IMG/VR virus record: IMGVR_UViG_3300031857_001153
Span: 1-26,770 of that record
DNA from: a virus
Strand: one strand, 5' to 3'
Length of the DNA stretch: 26,770 nucleotides
Shown here: one piece after another, positions 12,975-20,256 of the stretch
How the letters are laid out: each line of letters starts with the position of its first letter
Position numbering within the stretch: position 1 is the stretch's first letter
The notes under the pieces: model-generated
Databases searched by the model: none
What the model saw: only the letters and a program-made list of their open reading frames with translations
Told to the model about the DNA's origin: nothing
Translations under genes and position numbers: made by a program

Positions 12975-13487
12975 CTACTTCTTGGTTTCGGTGATTGCCT
13001 TGGTCGGCGTCAGCTCGGGGTTCGGGGTGATCGTGAACTGGTTGGAGGTGTTGTCCACCTCGACCACCCGCACGGGGTTCCACGGCGGCTTGTAGCGCAC
13101 CTCGTAGCGGATGCTGTAGACGCCCGGCGGCTGCGTCGGCGGTATCTGCACCCGCACCGTCGAGTCGTTGCAGCCGTCGTCGGCGTACTCCTCCGCCACG
13201 GACGGGAGGGCGAAGCCGTTGGGGAACCGGATCACGCCCAACTCCGACTCGGACACCGGCTTGACCAGCACGCGCGTCGCGGTGAACGGGGTGCCGTCCC
13301 AGCAGAATGTGTTGGTCAGGGTGATGATGTCGCCCGGCGCGTACACCTCGCGGTCGGTCTGGAACGGGGTGAAGGTGATGTTGTCGTAGGGGCGCAGCGC
13401 CCACACCGTCACCGCAGCCCACGCGACCGCCAGGGCCACGAGGATGACGTAAACGGCCCGAATGCGGACCGCGTGCCGGCGGCTCAT
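12975..13487 (-). CDS. Single-pass membrane protein with extracytoplasmic beta domain
   Basis: A 170-residue protein from ATG 13487, overlapping the XhlA-like gene stop by ATGA. Residues about 9-30 (IRAVYVILVALAVAWAAVTVWA) are a membrane segment or uncleaved signal. The rest is beta-rich and Ig-like (DIITLTNTFCWDGTPF, VLVKPVSESE, VYSIRYEVRYKPPW) with two Cys that could form a disulphide, and a Pro/Thr/Lys tail. No known family; it may be an envelope accessory of the lysis cassette. Confidence 0.65.
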   Translation of the reverse strand: MSRRHAVRIRAVYVILVALAVAWAAVTVWALRPYDNITFTPFQTDREVYAPGDIITLTNTFCWDGTPFTATRVLVKPVSESELGVIRFPNGFALPSVAEEYADDGCNDSTVRVQIPPTQPPGVYSIRYEVRYKPPWNPVRVVEVDNTSNQFTITPNPELTPTKAITETKK

Positions 13488-13732
13488 TGTCGGGTCACCA
13501 CCGCCACCAGCCCGCCGATCAGGCCCACGATCAGCGCCGTCACCGCAGCCCAAAACAGGCGCTCCAATGGGGTGAAGCGAGCCAACGTCACGAACCCCGC
13601 ATGGGCCTCGCGCAGTTGCTCGATGTCGTCACGGATGCCGTCGATGTGCGACCGCACAGCCTGATCGTTCAGGTCGACGCGAGCCGCCAATGCGTCCACC
13701 CGGCGCTCCAGGTCCCGCAACGGGTCGGTCAC
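13484..13732 (-). CDS. XhlA-like coiled-coil membrane protein (lysis accessory)
   Basis: An 82-residue protein from GTG 13732 with AGGAGG upstream. An N-terminal coiled coil (LRDLERRVDALAARVDLND, with a further helix IRDDIEQLREAH) is followed by one C-terminal membrane segment (LFWAAVTALIVGLIGGLVAV). This is the layout of the haemolysin XhlA family, found beside phage holins. It could assist the true holin at 11577. Confidence 0.7.
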   Translation of the reverse strand: MTDPLRDLERRVDALAARVDLNDQAVRSHIDGIRDDIEQLREAHAGFVTLARFTPLERLFWAAVTALIVGLIGGLVAVVTRQ

Positions 13733-13741
13733 GGATGCCTC

Positions 13742-15586
13742 CTAGATGACGGGCGACAGGTCGAGGCCGACGGAGAACTCCGACGTGGAGCAGGTCAGGG
13801 ACCAGCCCTCCACGAAGCCGTCGTAGGTGGAGGCACCGAACACCGCCGTGGGCAGGTTCGTGACGCTCACCCGGTCCAGGGGCACGAGTTGGAGCGTGGT
13901 GGACTCGATGCTGTTCGGCGTGGTCAGCAGGTCCACGGTGATGCGCCCCAGGCGGGGCTTGTTCGAGGACCGCTGCCCCAGGCGGTAGGACGCCGAGTAG
14001 GCGAGGTAGACGTAGGAGCTGACGATCGACGTGAAGGAGTCGATGACCTCGCTGCCGTCCACGGTGAGCGCAGACGACGACTGCTGGATCGCCTTGCCCG
14101 CAGGCCCCTCGGCGATGACGGTGTTGGCGTGGAGCGAGTCGTCCAGCACCAGCGACACGTCGCCGGCGAGGTCGGCGGTGGCCGAGGCCGTGAGGGTGAC
14201 CGAGGCGGTGTTGTTGCGCGCGGCGTATCCGCGGAACTTGGGGTCTCCCAGGCGGTCGATGTAGCACACGCCCTGCTCGGATGCGGCGATCTCCTGGTAG
14301 GCATCCAGCAGCGACTTGCCGCCCGTGTCCTGCCCGGACATGGTCATGCCCGAGATGTCGACGACGGACGGCGCCCCGTGGGATGCGAAGCCCGCCAGCG
14401 CGGACGTGCGGTCGGCAATCGAGTCGCCGCTGTCGCCGTCCCAGCCCGCGCCGTACATCGCGTCGATGTTTGCCTGCGCCACGGCCGCGGTCGTGCGGAA
14501 CACCGAGATCGCGGCCATGTCGCCGATGTAGCAGTAGGAGTTGTCCGTCCACCCGCTGTTGCGGATGCCGCCGAAGGTGATGCGGCGGTTGCTGCTGCCG
14601 ATGGTGCAGGCGGTGCCCCCGGAGTTGGCCGAGGTCCGCAGCGACCCGTCGATCCAGATGCCGGCCGTGGTGCCGCTGGCGGGCTGGAGCCGGACTGCGA
14701 CGTGATGCCAGGCCCCGTCCCACAACTTCTGCCCCGACACCGGGTTCGTGGGGTTGAGCGTGACCGATCCACCGGAGTCACCGACGACGCGCAGCGTGAG
14801 CCGCCCGTCAGCGGCGGCGAGTTCGAGCTGGACGTAGCCCGTGCCGCCGCTGGTGCGGTTCATGCGGAACAGGATGGTGTCGGTCACGTCCTCGGTGCGG
14901 AACCAGAAGGCGATGACGCCGTGCTGCGAGCCGGGGTCGAACGTCGTGGGGTGCTCCAGCACCGGGCCGATCTGCGACCACGGGCGGAAGCCGATGGCGC
15001 CACCGACAAACGGCGGGCCTTCGCTGATGAACTCGTGGTGGCCGGCGCTGCCGCCGTAGACCTGGATGTTGAACGGCGCGGCGTTGGAGCGCATCGGGTC
15101 CCATGCCGAGCCGGTGCCCGATCCGCGCTCGGCCATCGGGTAGGTGTACCCGGCGGCCTTGTCCGTGATGAGCGCGTGCTGCCGCTCCACGCCGTAGGGG
15201 TACAGCGTTGCCTTGGCGTACATCTTCATCAGGTCGGTGGCCTGGACGCGGCAGGTGGCGACCTTGCCGCCCGTGGGCTGGACCTCCCACGAGTCCACGA
15301 ACCCCTGCCAGACCTGGAGGCTGTTCACCTTGACCCGGATGGGGACGTTCTTGCGAACCTGCGACACACCGCCGGAGGTGAACGGCCCCGAGGTATTGCC
15401 CGGCGTGAAGCGGCCGTCCTCATTCCGCAGCACCAGCGACAGCGACCCCGCCGAGGCGGTGTCGAACTCATTGGAGCGTCCCCGCGAGCACGACACGCCC
15501 TCGTTGAGCAGGACGTAGGAGGAGATGTCCGACCAGGCGGTGGTGTCGAACCGCGCCTCGACGGTGACCGAGGGGATGCCGCTCAC
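13742..15586 (-). CDS. Large minor tail protein with LamG-like lectin domain
   Basis: A 614-residue protein from GTG 15586, overlapping the tape-measure stop by one base. The N-terminal about 130 residues (VTVEARFDTTAWSDISSYVL, SLSLVLRNEDGRFTPGN, VWQGFVDSWEV, CRVQATD) are the beta-sandwich of distal-tail or tail-hub proteins. The middle (about 220-400) has concanavalin/LamG features: VIAFWFRTED, DGAWHHVAVRL, AGIWIDGSLR, CYIGDMAAISVFR. The C-terminus resembles hub beta-barrel segments (FVEGWSLTCSTSEFSVGLDL). It follows the tape measure, as expected for a tail-tip protein; the lectin-like part may bind host glycans. Confidence 0.85.
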   Translation of the reverse strand: MSGIPSVTVEARFDTTAWSDISSYVLLNEGVSCSRGRSNEFDTASAGSLSLVLRNEDGRFTPGNTSGPFTSGGVSQVRKNVPIRVKVNSLQVWQGFVDSWEVQPTGGKVATCRVQATDLMKMYAKATLYPYGVERQHALITDKAAGYTYPMAERGSGTGSAWDPMRSNAAPFNIQVYGGSAGHHEFISEGPPFVGGAIGFRPWSQIGPVLEHPTTFDPGSQHGVIAFWFRTEDVTDTILFRMNRTSGGTGYVQLELAAADGRLTLRVVGDSGGSVTLNPTNPVSGQKLWDGAWHHVAVRLQPASGTTAGIWIDGSLRTSANSGGTACTIGSSNRRITFGGIRNSGWTDNSYCYIGDMAAISVFRTTAAVAQANIDAMYGAGWDGDSGDSIADRTSALAGFASHGAPSVVDISGMTMSGQDTGGKSLLDAYQEIAASEQGVCYIDRLGDPKFRGYAARNNTASVTLTASATADLAGDVSLVLDDSLHANTVIAEGPAGKAIQQSSSALTVDGSEVIDSFTSIVSSYVYLAYSASYRLGQRSSNKPRLGRITVDLLTTPNSIESTTLQLVPLDRVSVTNLPTAVFGASTYDGFVEGWSLTCSTSEFSVGLDLSPVI

Positions 15587-17541
15587 TAGAACGCAACCTG
15601 ACCGCGTGCGCCCGCACCGGACAGGACGCGCTTCACCTCGGCGGCGATGGCGCGGGGGTCACCGATGCCGGTGTTCACGACGATGGTGGTGCCGCCGAGG
15701 CCGCGTGCGCGGTTGAGCGGGATCACCGCTTCCGGCCCGGCCTCGCCGATCAGGGCCGTCGTCGGACCAGTGACGATGCCGCCCTTGGCGAGCGCGATCA
15801 TCGGCAGCAGCGGGATCTCGGGGATGTCGGGGCCAGGAAGGCGGTTGACGCCTCGGATGACCGCGTTCACCCCGCCGAGGATGAAGTTGATTTTGTCGGT
15901 GATCCAGTTCACGACGCCGACGAGGCCGCCCTTCAGCCCGTCCCAGAGGCTCTTAGCCTTGTCGGTGATGGACTTCTTGATGGACTTCAGCGTGTCGACC
16001 AGGCTCCAGAACTTCTGCGCCGCCCAGATGGCAACGTCGCGCGCCTTATCCTTGATCGTCTGCCAGATGTTGCCAGCGACGGTCTTGACGCGCTCCTTGA
16101 GGTTGCGGAAGAACTCGATCATCCCGTTCCACTTGTCCCTGATCCAGTTCCAGGCCGCGATGGCCTTGTCCTTCAGCCAGGTGAACGCCGCGCCGACAGC
16201 GCGCAGGACGCCCTGGACGATGTTGCGGAACGTCTCGCTGCGCTTGTAGGCGACCACGAACATCGCAATCAGTCCGACAATGGCGAGGACGATCAGGCCG
16301 ATCGGGTTGGCCGTCAGGATCACGTTAAGCACGGTCTGGATCGCTGCCCACGCTGCGGTCGCCGCGCGCACGATGCCCATGACCACGTTGTAGATCTTGA
16401 GCGATGCGACGATCGCGCCAATGCCCGCCGCGATGGGGATGAGCCAGCCCTGGTAGCGGACCAGCCACGCGCCGAAGTCCTTGACGGCGGGGATCACGGT
16501 GTCCTTGATGTAGCCGCCGAACTCCTTGAGCTTGGGCAGCACGTTGTCCTCGAACATGTGCCACATTTCCTTGGCGGCGGCGACCACCTTGTCCTTGAGC
16601 CAGTTACCGAGCCGCTTCAGCGCGGGGATGCCGGTGCCCTTGATCCAGGCGGCCAGTTCCTTGACCCGCTGGCCGAGGCCCTTGAAGAAGGGGATCAACT
16701 TGCCCCCGCCGCCGAACACGTTGTCCATCGCCACGGCGAAGTTGTCAACGGAGCCCTTGCTGCCGTTGAACAGGATGCCGATGGCATTGGCGATGCCGGA
16801 GAACTTGCTGCCCACCGACTCGACGATTGGCATGACCTGATTGGCGATGACGTTCATTAGCCAGGTCAGGACCGGCAGCAGCGCGCCGCCGATGGACTCC
16901 TTGACCTCGCCGAAGCGGTTCTTCAGAATCTCCAGTTGGCCCTGAGCGGTCTTAGCGTCCTTCGAGGCGAAGCCGCCGACCTTGGCCGCGAGGAGGCCCT
17001 GGATCGTAGTCAGGTCCTTGGCCTTGTCCCCGGTGGCCTTGAAGTTGATGCCCAGGGCCTTGAGCGCCCGGCCGTTGCCCATCATCGCCCGGCCGATGAG
17101 CCCCGCAGCGGTGGGAAGGTCCTGCCCGGTCTTGGCGGCGTAGTCGGCCAGGAGCGGCGACAGGTCCCGCAACTGGTTCTCATTGAGCCCGAACTGCGCG
17201 AGCACCGCCTGGCCCGATGCGAACGCATCGTCGTCGAAGCGGGTCTTGCGCGCCATCTCGGCGTTGTAGTCGCGCAGCGCGTCGATGTTGCCCCCGGCGA
17301 GCGCGGGGAATCGGGCGTAAGCGTCGGCGAGGCGGGTCTGCGCGGCCTGCGCCTCGGAGAACGCCCGCACCGACTCGGTGCCGAACGCTACGAGCCCGCC
17401 CACGGCGAGCGCGCCGCCGAGCGCAGCACCGAGCCCGGTGGCCTTGCCGGCGAGCCCGCCCATCTTCGAGCCGATGCTGCCGAGCGTGCGGCTTGCCCGG
17501 TCGACGGCGGTGATGGCGATGCTCAGGTTGGACGAAGCCAC
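15586..17541 (-). CDS. Tail tape measure protein
   Basis: A 651-residue protein from GTG 17541, with AGGAGG overlapping the end of the chaperone frame. It shows a long helical and hydrophobic profile: a Gly/Ala-rich region near residues 20-60, several membrane-like stretches in the centre (WLIPIAAGIGAIVASL, IGLIVLAIVGLIAMFVVAY), then repeated amphipathic Trp/Lys helices (WNWIRDKWNGMIEFFRNLKE). The C-terminus has the signature LAKGGIVTGPTTALIGEAGP followed by EAVIPLNRA, common to many tape measures. It sets tail length (predicting a rather short siphovirus tail, around 100 nm at about 0.15 nm per residue) and probably helps DNA passage through the envelope. Confidence 0.95.
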   Translation of the reverse strand: MASSNLSIAITAVDRASRTLGSIGSKMGGLAGKATGLGAALGGALAVGGLVAFGTESVRAFSEAQAAQTRLADAYARFPALAGGNIDALRDYNAEMARKTRFDDDAFASGQAVLAQFGLNENQLRDLSPLLADYAAKTGQDLPTAAGLIGRAMMGNGRALKALGINFKATGDKAKDLTTIQGLLAAKVGGFASKDAKTAQGQLEILKNRFGEVKESIGGALLPVLTWLMNVIANQVMPIVESVGSKFSGIANAIGILFNGSKGSVDNFAVAMDNVFGGGGKLIPFFKGLGQRVKELAAWIKGTGIPALKRLGNWLKDKVVAAAKEMWHMFEDNVLPKLKEFGGYIKDTVIPAVKDFGAWLVRYQGWLIPIAAGIGAIVASLKIYNVVMGIVRAATAAWAAIQTVLNVILTANPIGLIVLAIVGLIAMFVVAYKRSETFRNIVQGVLRAVGAAFTWLKDKAIAAWNWIRDKWNGMIEFFRNLKERVKTVAGNIWQTIKDKARDVAIWAAQKFWSLVDTLKSIKKSITDKAKSLWDGLKGGLVGVVNWITDKINFILGGVNAVIRGVNRLPGPDIPEIPLLPMIALAKGGIVTGPTTALIGEAGPEAVIPLNRARGLGGTTIVVNTGIGDPRAIAAEVKRVLSGAGARGQVAF

Positions 17542-17545
17542 GGCC

Positions 17546-17940
17546 CTAGCCCTCCTGCGCCTTGTTCCATGCCACGACGAAAGCCACGGCCGACTCGAAC
17601 TCCTCGACCGTCAACAGGTCGATCTCCCACGGACGGATTCCCATGACGTGCGCGAGCAGCCCCGCGTACCGGGCCTTGCGCTCGGTCAGCCCTCCGCTGG
17701 GGCCGGGGAAGGGTCCTCGGACTCGACCTCGACCTCCTCCAGCACGAAGTCGACATCGCGGAAAGCGAGGTCGGGCTGCTTGCGCTTCATGGCGACCCAC
17801 ACCATCGCGCGCAGGGCGGAGGCGGTGCCGGCCTCGGCGACCTCGGACATCTTCAGTCCGGTGACCTTCTCGATGGCCTCGGCCTCGACGATGGTCAGGC
17901 GGGAGAGGTCGTACTCCTCGCCGGAGACGGTGATCTTCAT
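17546..17940 (-). CDS. Tail assembly chaperone, -1 frameshift fusion product (gpGT-like)
   Basis: The second chaperone frame (ending at TAG 17546, with a final segment LTERKARYAGLLAHVMGIRP and WEIDLLTVEEFESAVAFVVA) has no good start of its own. It is open upstream through the first chaperone gene in the -1 frame. Fusion by -1 ribosomal slippage in the overlap (17686-17800) is the standard arrangement for genes just before the tape measure. The shift point is probably in the C-rich run at 17705-17713. The fused protein would be about 130 residues and act in stoichiometric assembly of the tail tube around the tape measure. Confidence 0.8.
17686..17940 (-). CDS. Tail assembly chaperone, unshifted product (gpG-like)
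   Basis: An 84-residue protein from ATG 17940 with GAAGGG upstream. MKITVSGEEYDLSRLTIVEA is followed by helices (LRAMVWVAMKRKQPDL) and a DVDFVLEEVEVE acidic segment, then PSPAPAEG at the stop. The beta-hairpin plus helices and acidic end are typical of actinophage TAC proteins. It lies after the major tail protein region and before the tape measure. The strong hairpin upstream (17962-17999) may lower its level relative to the tail tube protein. Confidence 0.85.
   Translation of the reverse strand: MKITVSGEEYDLSRLTIVEAEAIEKVTGLKMSEVAEAGTASALRAMVWVAMKRKQPDLAFRDVDFVLEEVEVESEDPSPAPAEG
17705..17713 (-). other. Candidate -1 frameshift site in the tail chaperone overlap
   Basis: The minus strand reads GAC CCT TCC CCG in the zero frame; the run CCCTTCCCC allows proline codons CCT or CCG to re-pair as CCC after a -1 step. 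No canonical XXXYYYZ heptamer exists in the overlap, so the exact shift position is uncertain. Confidence 0.4.
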
Positions 17941-17961
17941 GGTGCGGTCCCTTCGGTTGTG

Positions 17962-17999
17962 CCGCAGCCCCCGGTCGGGAGGGTGACCGGGGGCTGCGG
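17962..17999. terminator. Perfect 15-bp hairpin between HNH and tail chaperone genes
   Basis: CCGCAGCCCCCGGTC (17962-17976) pairs exactly with GACCGGGGGCTGCGG (17985-17999) around an 8-nt loop. It is the strongest hairpin in the window and lies just after the HNH stop. It should reduce transcription from the tail tube gene into the chaperones and tape measure. Confidence 0.8.
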
Positions 18000-18007
18000 G
18001 TGGAGCG

Positions 18008-18538
18008 TCAGATGACGCCGAGCAGCGCGCGCGCCTTGCGCTCGGCGTTGATGCGCCCGATGTCGTAGCGGCGGTGACACCGCTTGCACATGGGCTCGTA
18101 GTGCGACGGGTCAAGTGAGTACGGACCGTGCTGCCGCCCGTTCCTTTGGATGCCAGGCGGGCGCTCGCCGGGACTCCCGTGGATGTACGCCCAGTCGACG
18201 GCGACTACGCCGCACCGAGAGCACGAATGCTCCCGCGCCTTGCCGCGTTCGCGCAGCACGCGCTTGTGCGCCGCTTCGTACCCCGCGTCCGAGCTGTTGT
18301 TCGGAATGCGGAGCGGGGGGCCGTCTGTCGTGCCCGTAACTCGCAACCTCCGGCGGTGGCCCGAGCACATCCGCCCGCGCGGAGGGCACAGGCGCTCACA
18401 CCCATCGACGCAGCAGACGGCTCGCGGCTCGCGCGCCGCATACTGGTGGTAGTAGTCGCGGGCGGCAGCGCGGCAGTCATCACACTTGCACTTGCGGCCG
18501 TAGTAGCCCGTGATGGTGCCGCACTTGTCAGACTTCAC
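18008..18538 (-). CDS. HNH endonuclease with zinc finger, inserted among tail genes
   Basis: A 176-residue protein from GTG 18538, overlapping the major tail stop (GTGA). The N-terminus has CGTITGYYGRKCKCDDC, a start seen on many phage HNH or zinc proteins. The next finger, VCCVDGCERL to CSGHRRRLRVTG (43-69), is the same type as in the endonuclease VII and WhiB genes. The C-terminal HNH part has CSRCG, AVDWAYIHG, YSLDPSHYEPMCKRCHRRYD. This resembles free-standing homing endonucleases, which commonly sit between essential phage genes. No intron was seen in the neighbours. Confidence 0.85.
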   Translation of the reverse strand: MKSDKCGTITGYYGRKCKCDDCRAAARDYYHQYAAREPRAVCCVDGCERLCPPRGRMCSGHRRRLRVTGTTDGPPLRIPNNSSDAGYEAAHKRVLRERGKAREHSCSRCGVVAVDWAYIHGSPGERPPGIQRNGRQHGPYSLDPSHYEPMCKRCHRRYDIGRINAERKARALLGVI

Positions 18539-19572
18539 AAGGCCGTATCAGTCGAGATGGTGCGGATCTGGTACGGGTTGTTCGTGCCGTCGAACAGGGC
18601 CATGAGCGTGACCTTCTGCGGCAGGATGTCCGCGCCGTCCACGTTCACCTCGGCCTTGGTCACCTTCGCCGTGGCGACGGTGAACTCCAGCGTCGGGTAG
18701 TGCGAGCCGGTGATCGCGGTGGGCAGCGCCCACGTCAGCTGGATCGCCGTCGTGGTGTTCGCGGAGTAGAGGTCGTAGAGCGTGGTGCGCTCGATGAAGT
18801 CCATCTCCAGTTCGATCTCGCACGTCCGGTAGCCGTTCACGACCTGCTCGGACTTGATGCCGCTGGAGCCCGCGTAGTACCGCTCCGTGCTCAGCGGGTT
18901 CTCGATCTTCACCGTCGCGCCCTTGACGCCGGTCAGGGTCGTGCCGCCGCTGATCGAGGTCTTGCCGCTGGATGTCGACGGGGTGCCGCCGAGGCTCACC
19001 GTGAGGTCCGCTCCGGTGAACTGCGTCTGAGAGGCGGGGTAGGACGCCGATGCCAGGGCGGTGCCCGTGGCCTCGTTCCAGCCGTCGATGCCGACCTTCA
19101 GCGTCAGCGGGTCGGTGACGTTGCCGCCGAACTCGTAGGACGTGACCTTGCAGCCGTTGAACGTGAACGGCCGCACGGTGCCGGAGGCGACCTGCGGGCG
19201 ACCCACCTGAACCGTCAGCGACGAGCCCGCGGACTGCTGGTCGCCGGGGGCGAACACCGCCTCATAGGCCGAGCCCGACAGGACGGTGGGCGTGGTGGTG
19301 GAGCCGAGGGCGGCGCGGTGGAGCGTGCCCAGGCCCTTGTCGGTCAGCTCGACCTCGAAGTCGCCGCTGATCTGGCGGGTGGTGGTGACGTGCCGCGACA
19401 GCAGCGCGACACCGTTCGTGGAGCCGTACAGGCCCTCACCCTGTTGCCGCTCGATCTCCAGGTTCAGACCCTCGGAGACGTGCGGCTGGAACTTGGTCGG
19501 CGTGACCGCAGTGCCCGCGGTGGACTCGACGCCCCACCCGAGCTGCGACACGAGGCCGGTGACGAACGGCAT
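18535..19572 (-). CDS. Major tail (tube) protein
   Basis: A 345-residue protein from ATG 19572 with AAGGAGG upstream. It starts VTGLVSQLGWGVESTAGTAV and continues with long beta-rich stretches (ISGDFEVELTDKGLGTLHRA, VTSYEFGGNVTDPLTLKVGI, YRTCEIELEMDFIER), a pattern typical of phage_tail_2-like tube subunits of actinophages. The length suits a tube domain plus an extra Gly/Ser/Thr-rich insertion (about 180-225). It lies after the tail terminator-like gene and is followed by the chaperone/tape-measure block. Confidence 0.88.
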   Translation of the reverse strand: MPFVTGLVSQLGWGVESTAGTAVTPTKFQPHVSEGLNLEIERQQGEGLYGSTNGVALLSRHVTTTRQISGDFEVELTDKGLGTLHRAALGSTTTPTVLSGSAYEAVFAPGDQQSAGSSLTVQVGRPQVASGTVRPFTFNGCKVTSYEFGGNVTDPLTLKVGIDGWNEATGTALASASYPASQTQFTGADLTVSLGGTPSTSSGKTSISGGTTLTGVKGATVKIENPLSTERYYAGSSGIKSEQVVNGYRTCEIELEMDFIERTTLYDLYSANTTTAIQLTWALPTAITGSHYPTLEFTVATAKVTKAEVNVDGADILPQKVTLMALFDGTNNPYQIRTISTDTAL

Positions 19573-19575
19573 GGG

Positions 19576-19737
19576 TCAGTCCTCCTTGGACTTGTTAGCG
19601 GTGATGACCTCGTACAGGCCGGGGATGTCCCACTCGCGCCCGTCGTCGTCGGGAACCTCGAACACCTCGTCGGGCTCCACGACGCGCTGGAGCGCGACGA
19701 TGATGCGGGGCTCGTCGGCGGTCAGACGGACCTTCAT
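19576..19737 (-). CDS. 53-residue hypothetical protein before the major tail gene
   Basis: ATG 19737 has AAGGAG upstream; the stop lies 4 nt before the major tail ATG. It starts MKVRLTADEPRIIVALQRV and is acidic in the middle (DEVFEVPDDDG), ending in KSKED. The start MKVR-T is shared with the 69-residue gene after the capsid gene (24488-24697). Such small proteins are frequent head-tail region genes; no function assigned. Confidence 0.75.
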   Translation of the reverse strand: MKVRLTADEPRIIVALQRVVEPDEVFEVPDDDGREWDIPGLYEVITANKSKED

Positions 19738-19761
19738 GGCTCTCCTTGGGCAGGGCGAAGC

Positions 19762-19777
19762 ACCCGCCGTAGCGGGT
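19762..19777. terminator. Small hairpin before the 53-residue gene
   Basis: ACCCGC-cgta-GCGGGT (6-bp stem, 4-nt loop) in a 54-bp gap. On the minus strand it is followed by GCTTCG. It could be a weak terminator or attenuator upstream of the highly expressed tail tube gene. Confidence 0.35.
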
Positions 19778-19791
19778 CCGGGTGATGGGGG

Positions 19792-20256
19792 TCAGAGGTA
19801 GGCGCGGGCGTCGATGTCGAACGTGATGCGGACGGCCATGCCGGGGTCGAGGAGTTCCTGCGTGACCTGGACGTTGGTGAACGTCAGCGGGCCGATGTTC
19901 ACCGGGCAGTCGTCCCACGCCTCGCGCGTGAGCAGCACCCCGGCAACGTCGTCGAACAGGGCCGACGCCTCAGACCTCAGGTCGGCCCACTCGCCGGACC
20001 CGGACCAGGCGGTGACCTCGCACGGGATGGTCAGGTTCTCCTCGCGCGAGCCGGCACCGATCGGCACCGAGCGCCACTCCGCGTCCGAGGACCACGGCAC
20101 CGGGTCGTCGTCGTCGGCCCAGCCCTGCCCGCCGATGATGACGTAGGACGCGGGCTCGGCCTGCGAGAGCACGGGGCCGTCGTACACCTCCGCGTCGATG
20201 CCCTCCAGAGCCGCCAGAGCGGACGTGACGAGGGCGAACGCCGCCGTGGCGGTCAT
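19792..20256 (-). CDS. Tail terminator/neck-like protein
   Basis: A 154-residue protein from ATG 20256, overlapping the connector stop by ATGA. It starts with a helix (MTATAAFALVTSALAALEGI), then AEVYDGPVLS, SYVIIGGQGW, LTIPCEVTAWSG, helix ALFDDVAGVLL and a final strand AVRITFDIDARAY. This order (helix, paired strands, helix, closing strand) is the layout of lambda gpU/SPP1 gp17-type tail terminators. Its position between the connector and the major tail protein agrees. Assigned by position and pattern, not by a strict motif. Confidence 0.7.
   Translation of the reverse strand: MTATAAFALVTSALAALEGIDAEVYDGPVLSQAEPASYVIIGGQGWADDDDPVPWSSDAEWRSVPIGAGSREENLTIPCEVTAWSGSGEWADLRSEASALFDDVAGVLLTREAWDDCPVNIGPLTFTNVQVTQELLDPGMAVRITFDIDARAYL

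Noticed and set aside
13487-15589. A 700-codon open frame on the plus strand opposite the minor tail protein
   Set aside because: It is antisense to a gene with clear LamG and tail-hub features and is Arg/Gly/Val-rich low-quality sequence, as expected from high-GC codon bias.
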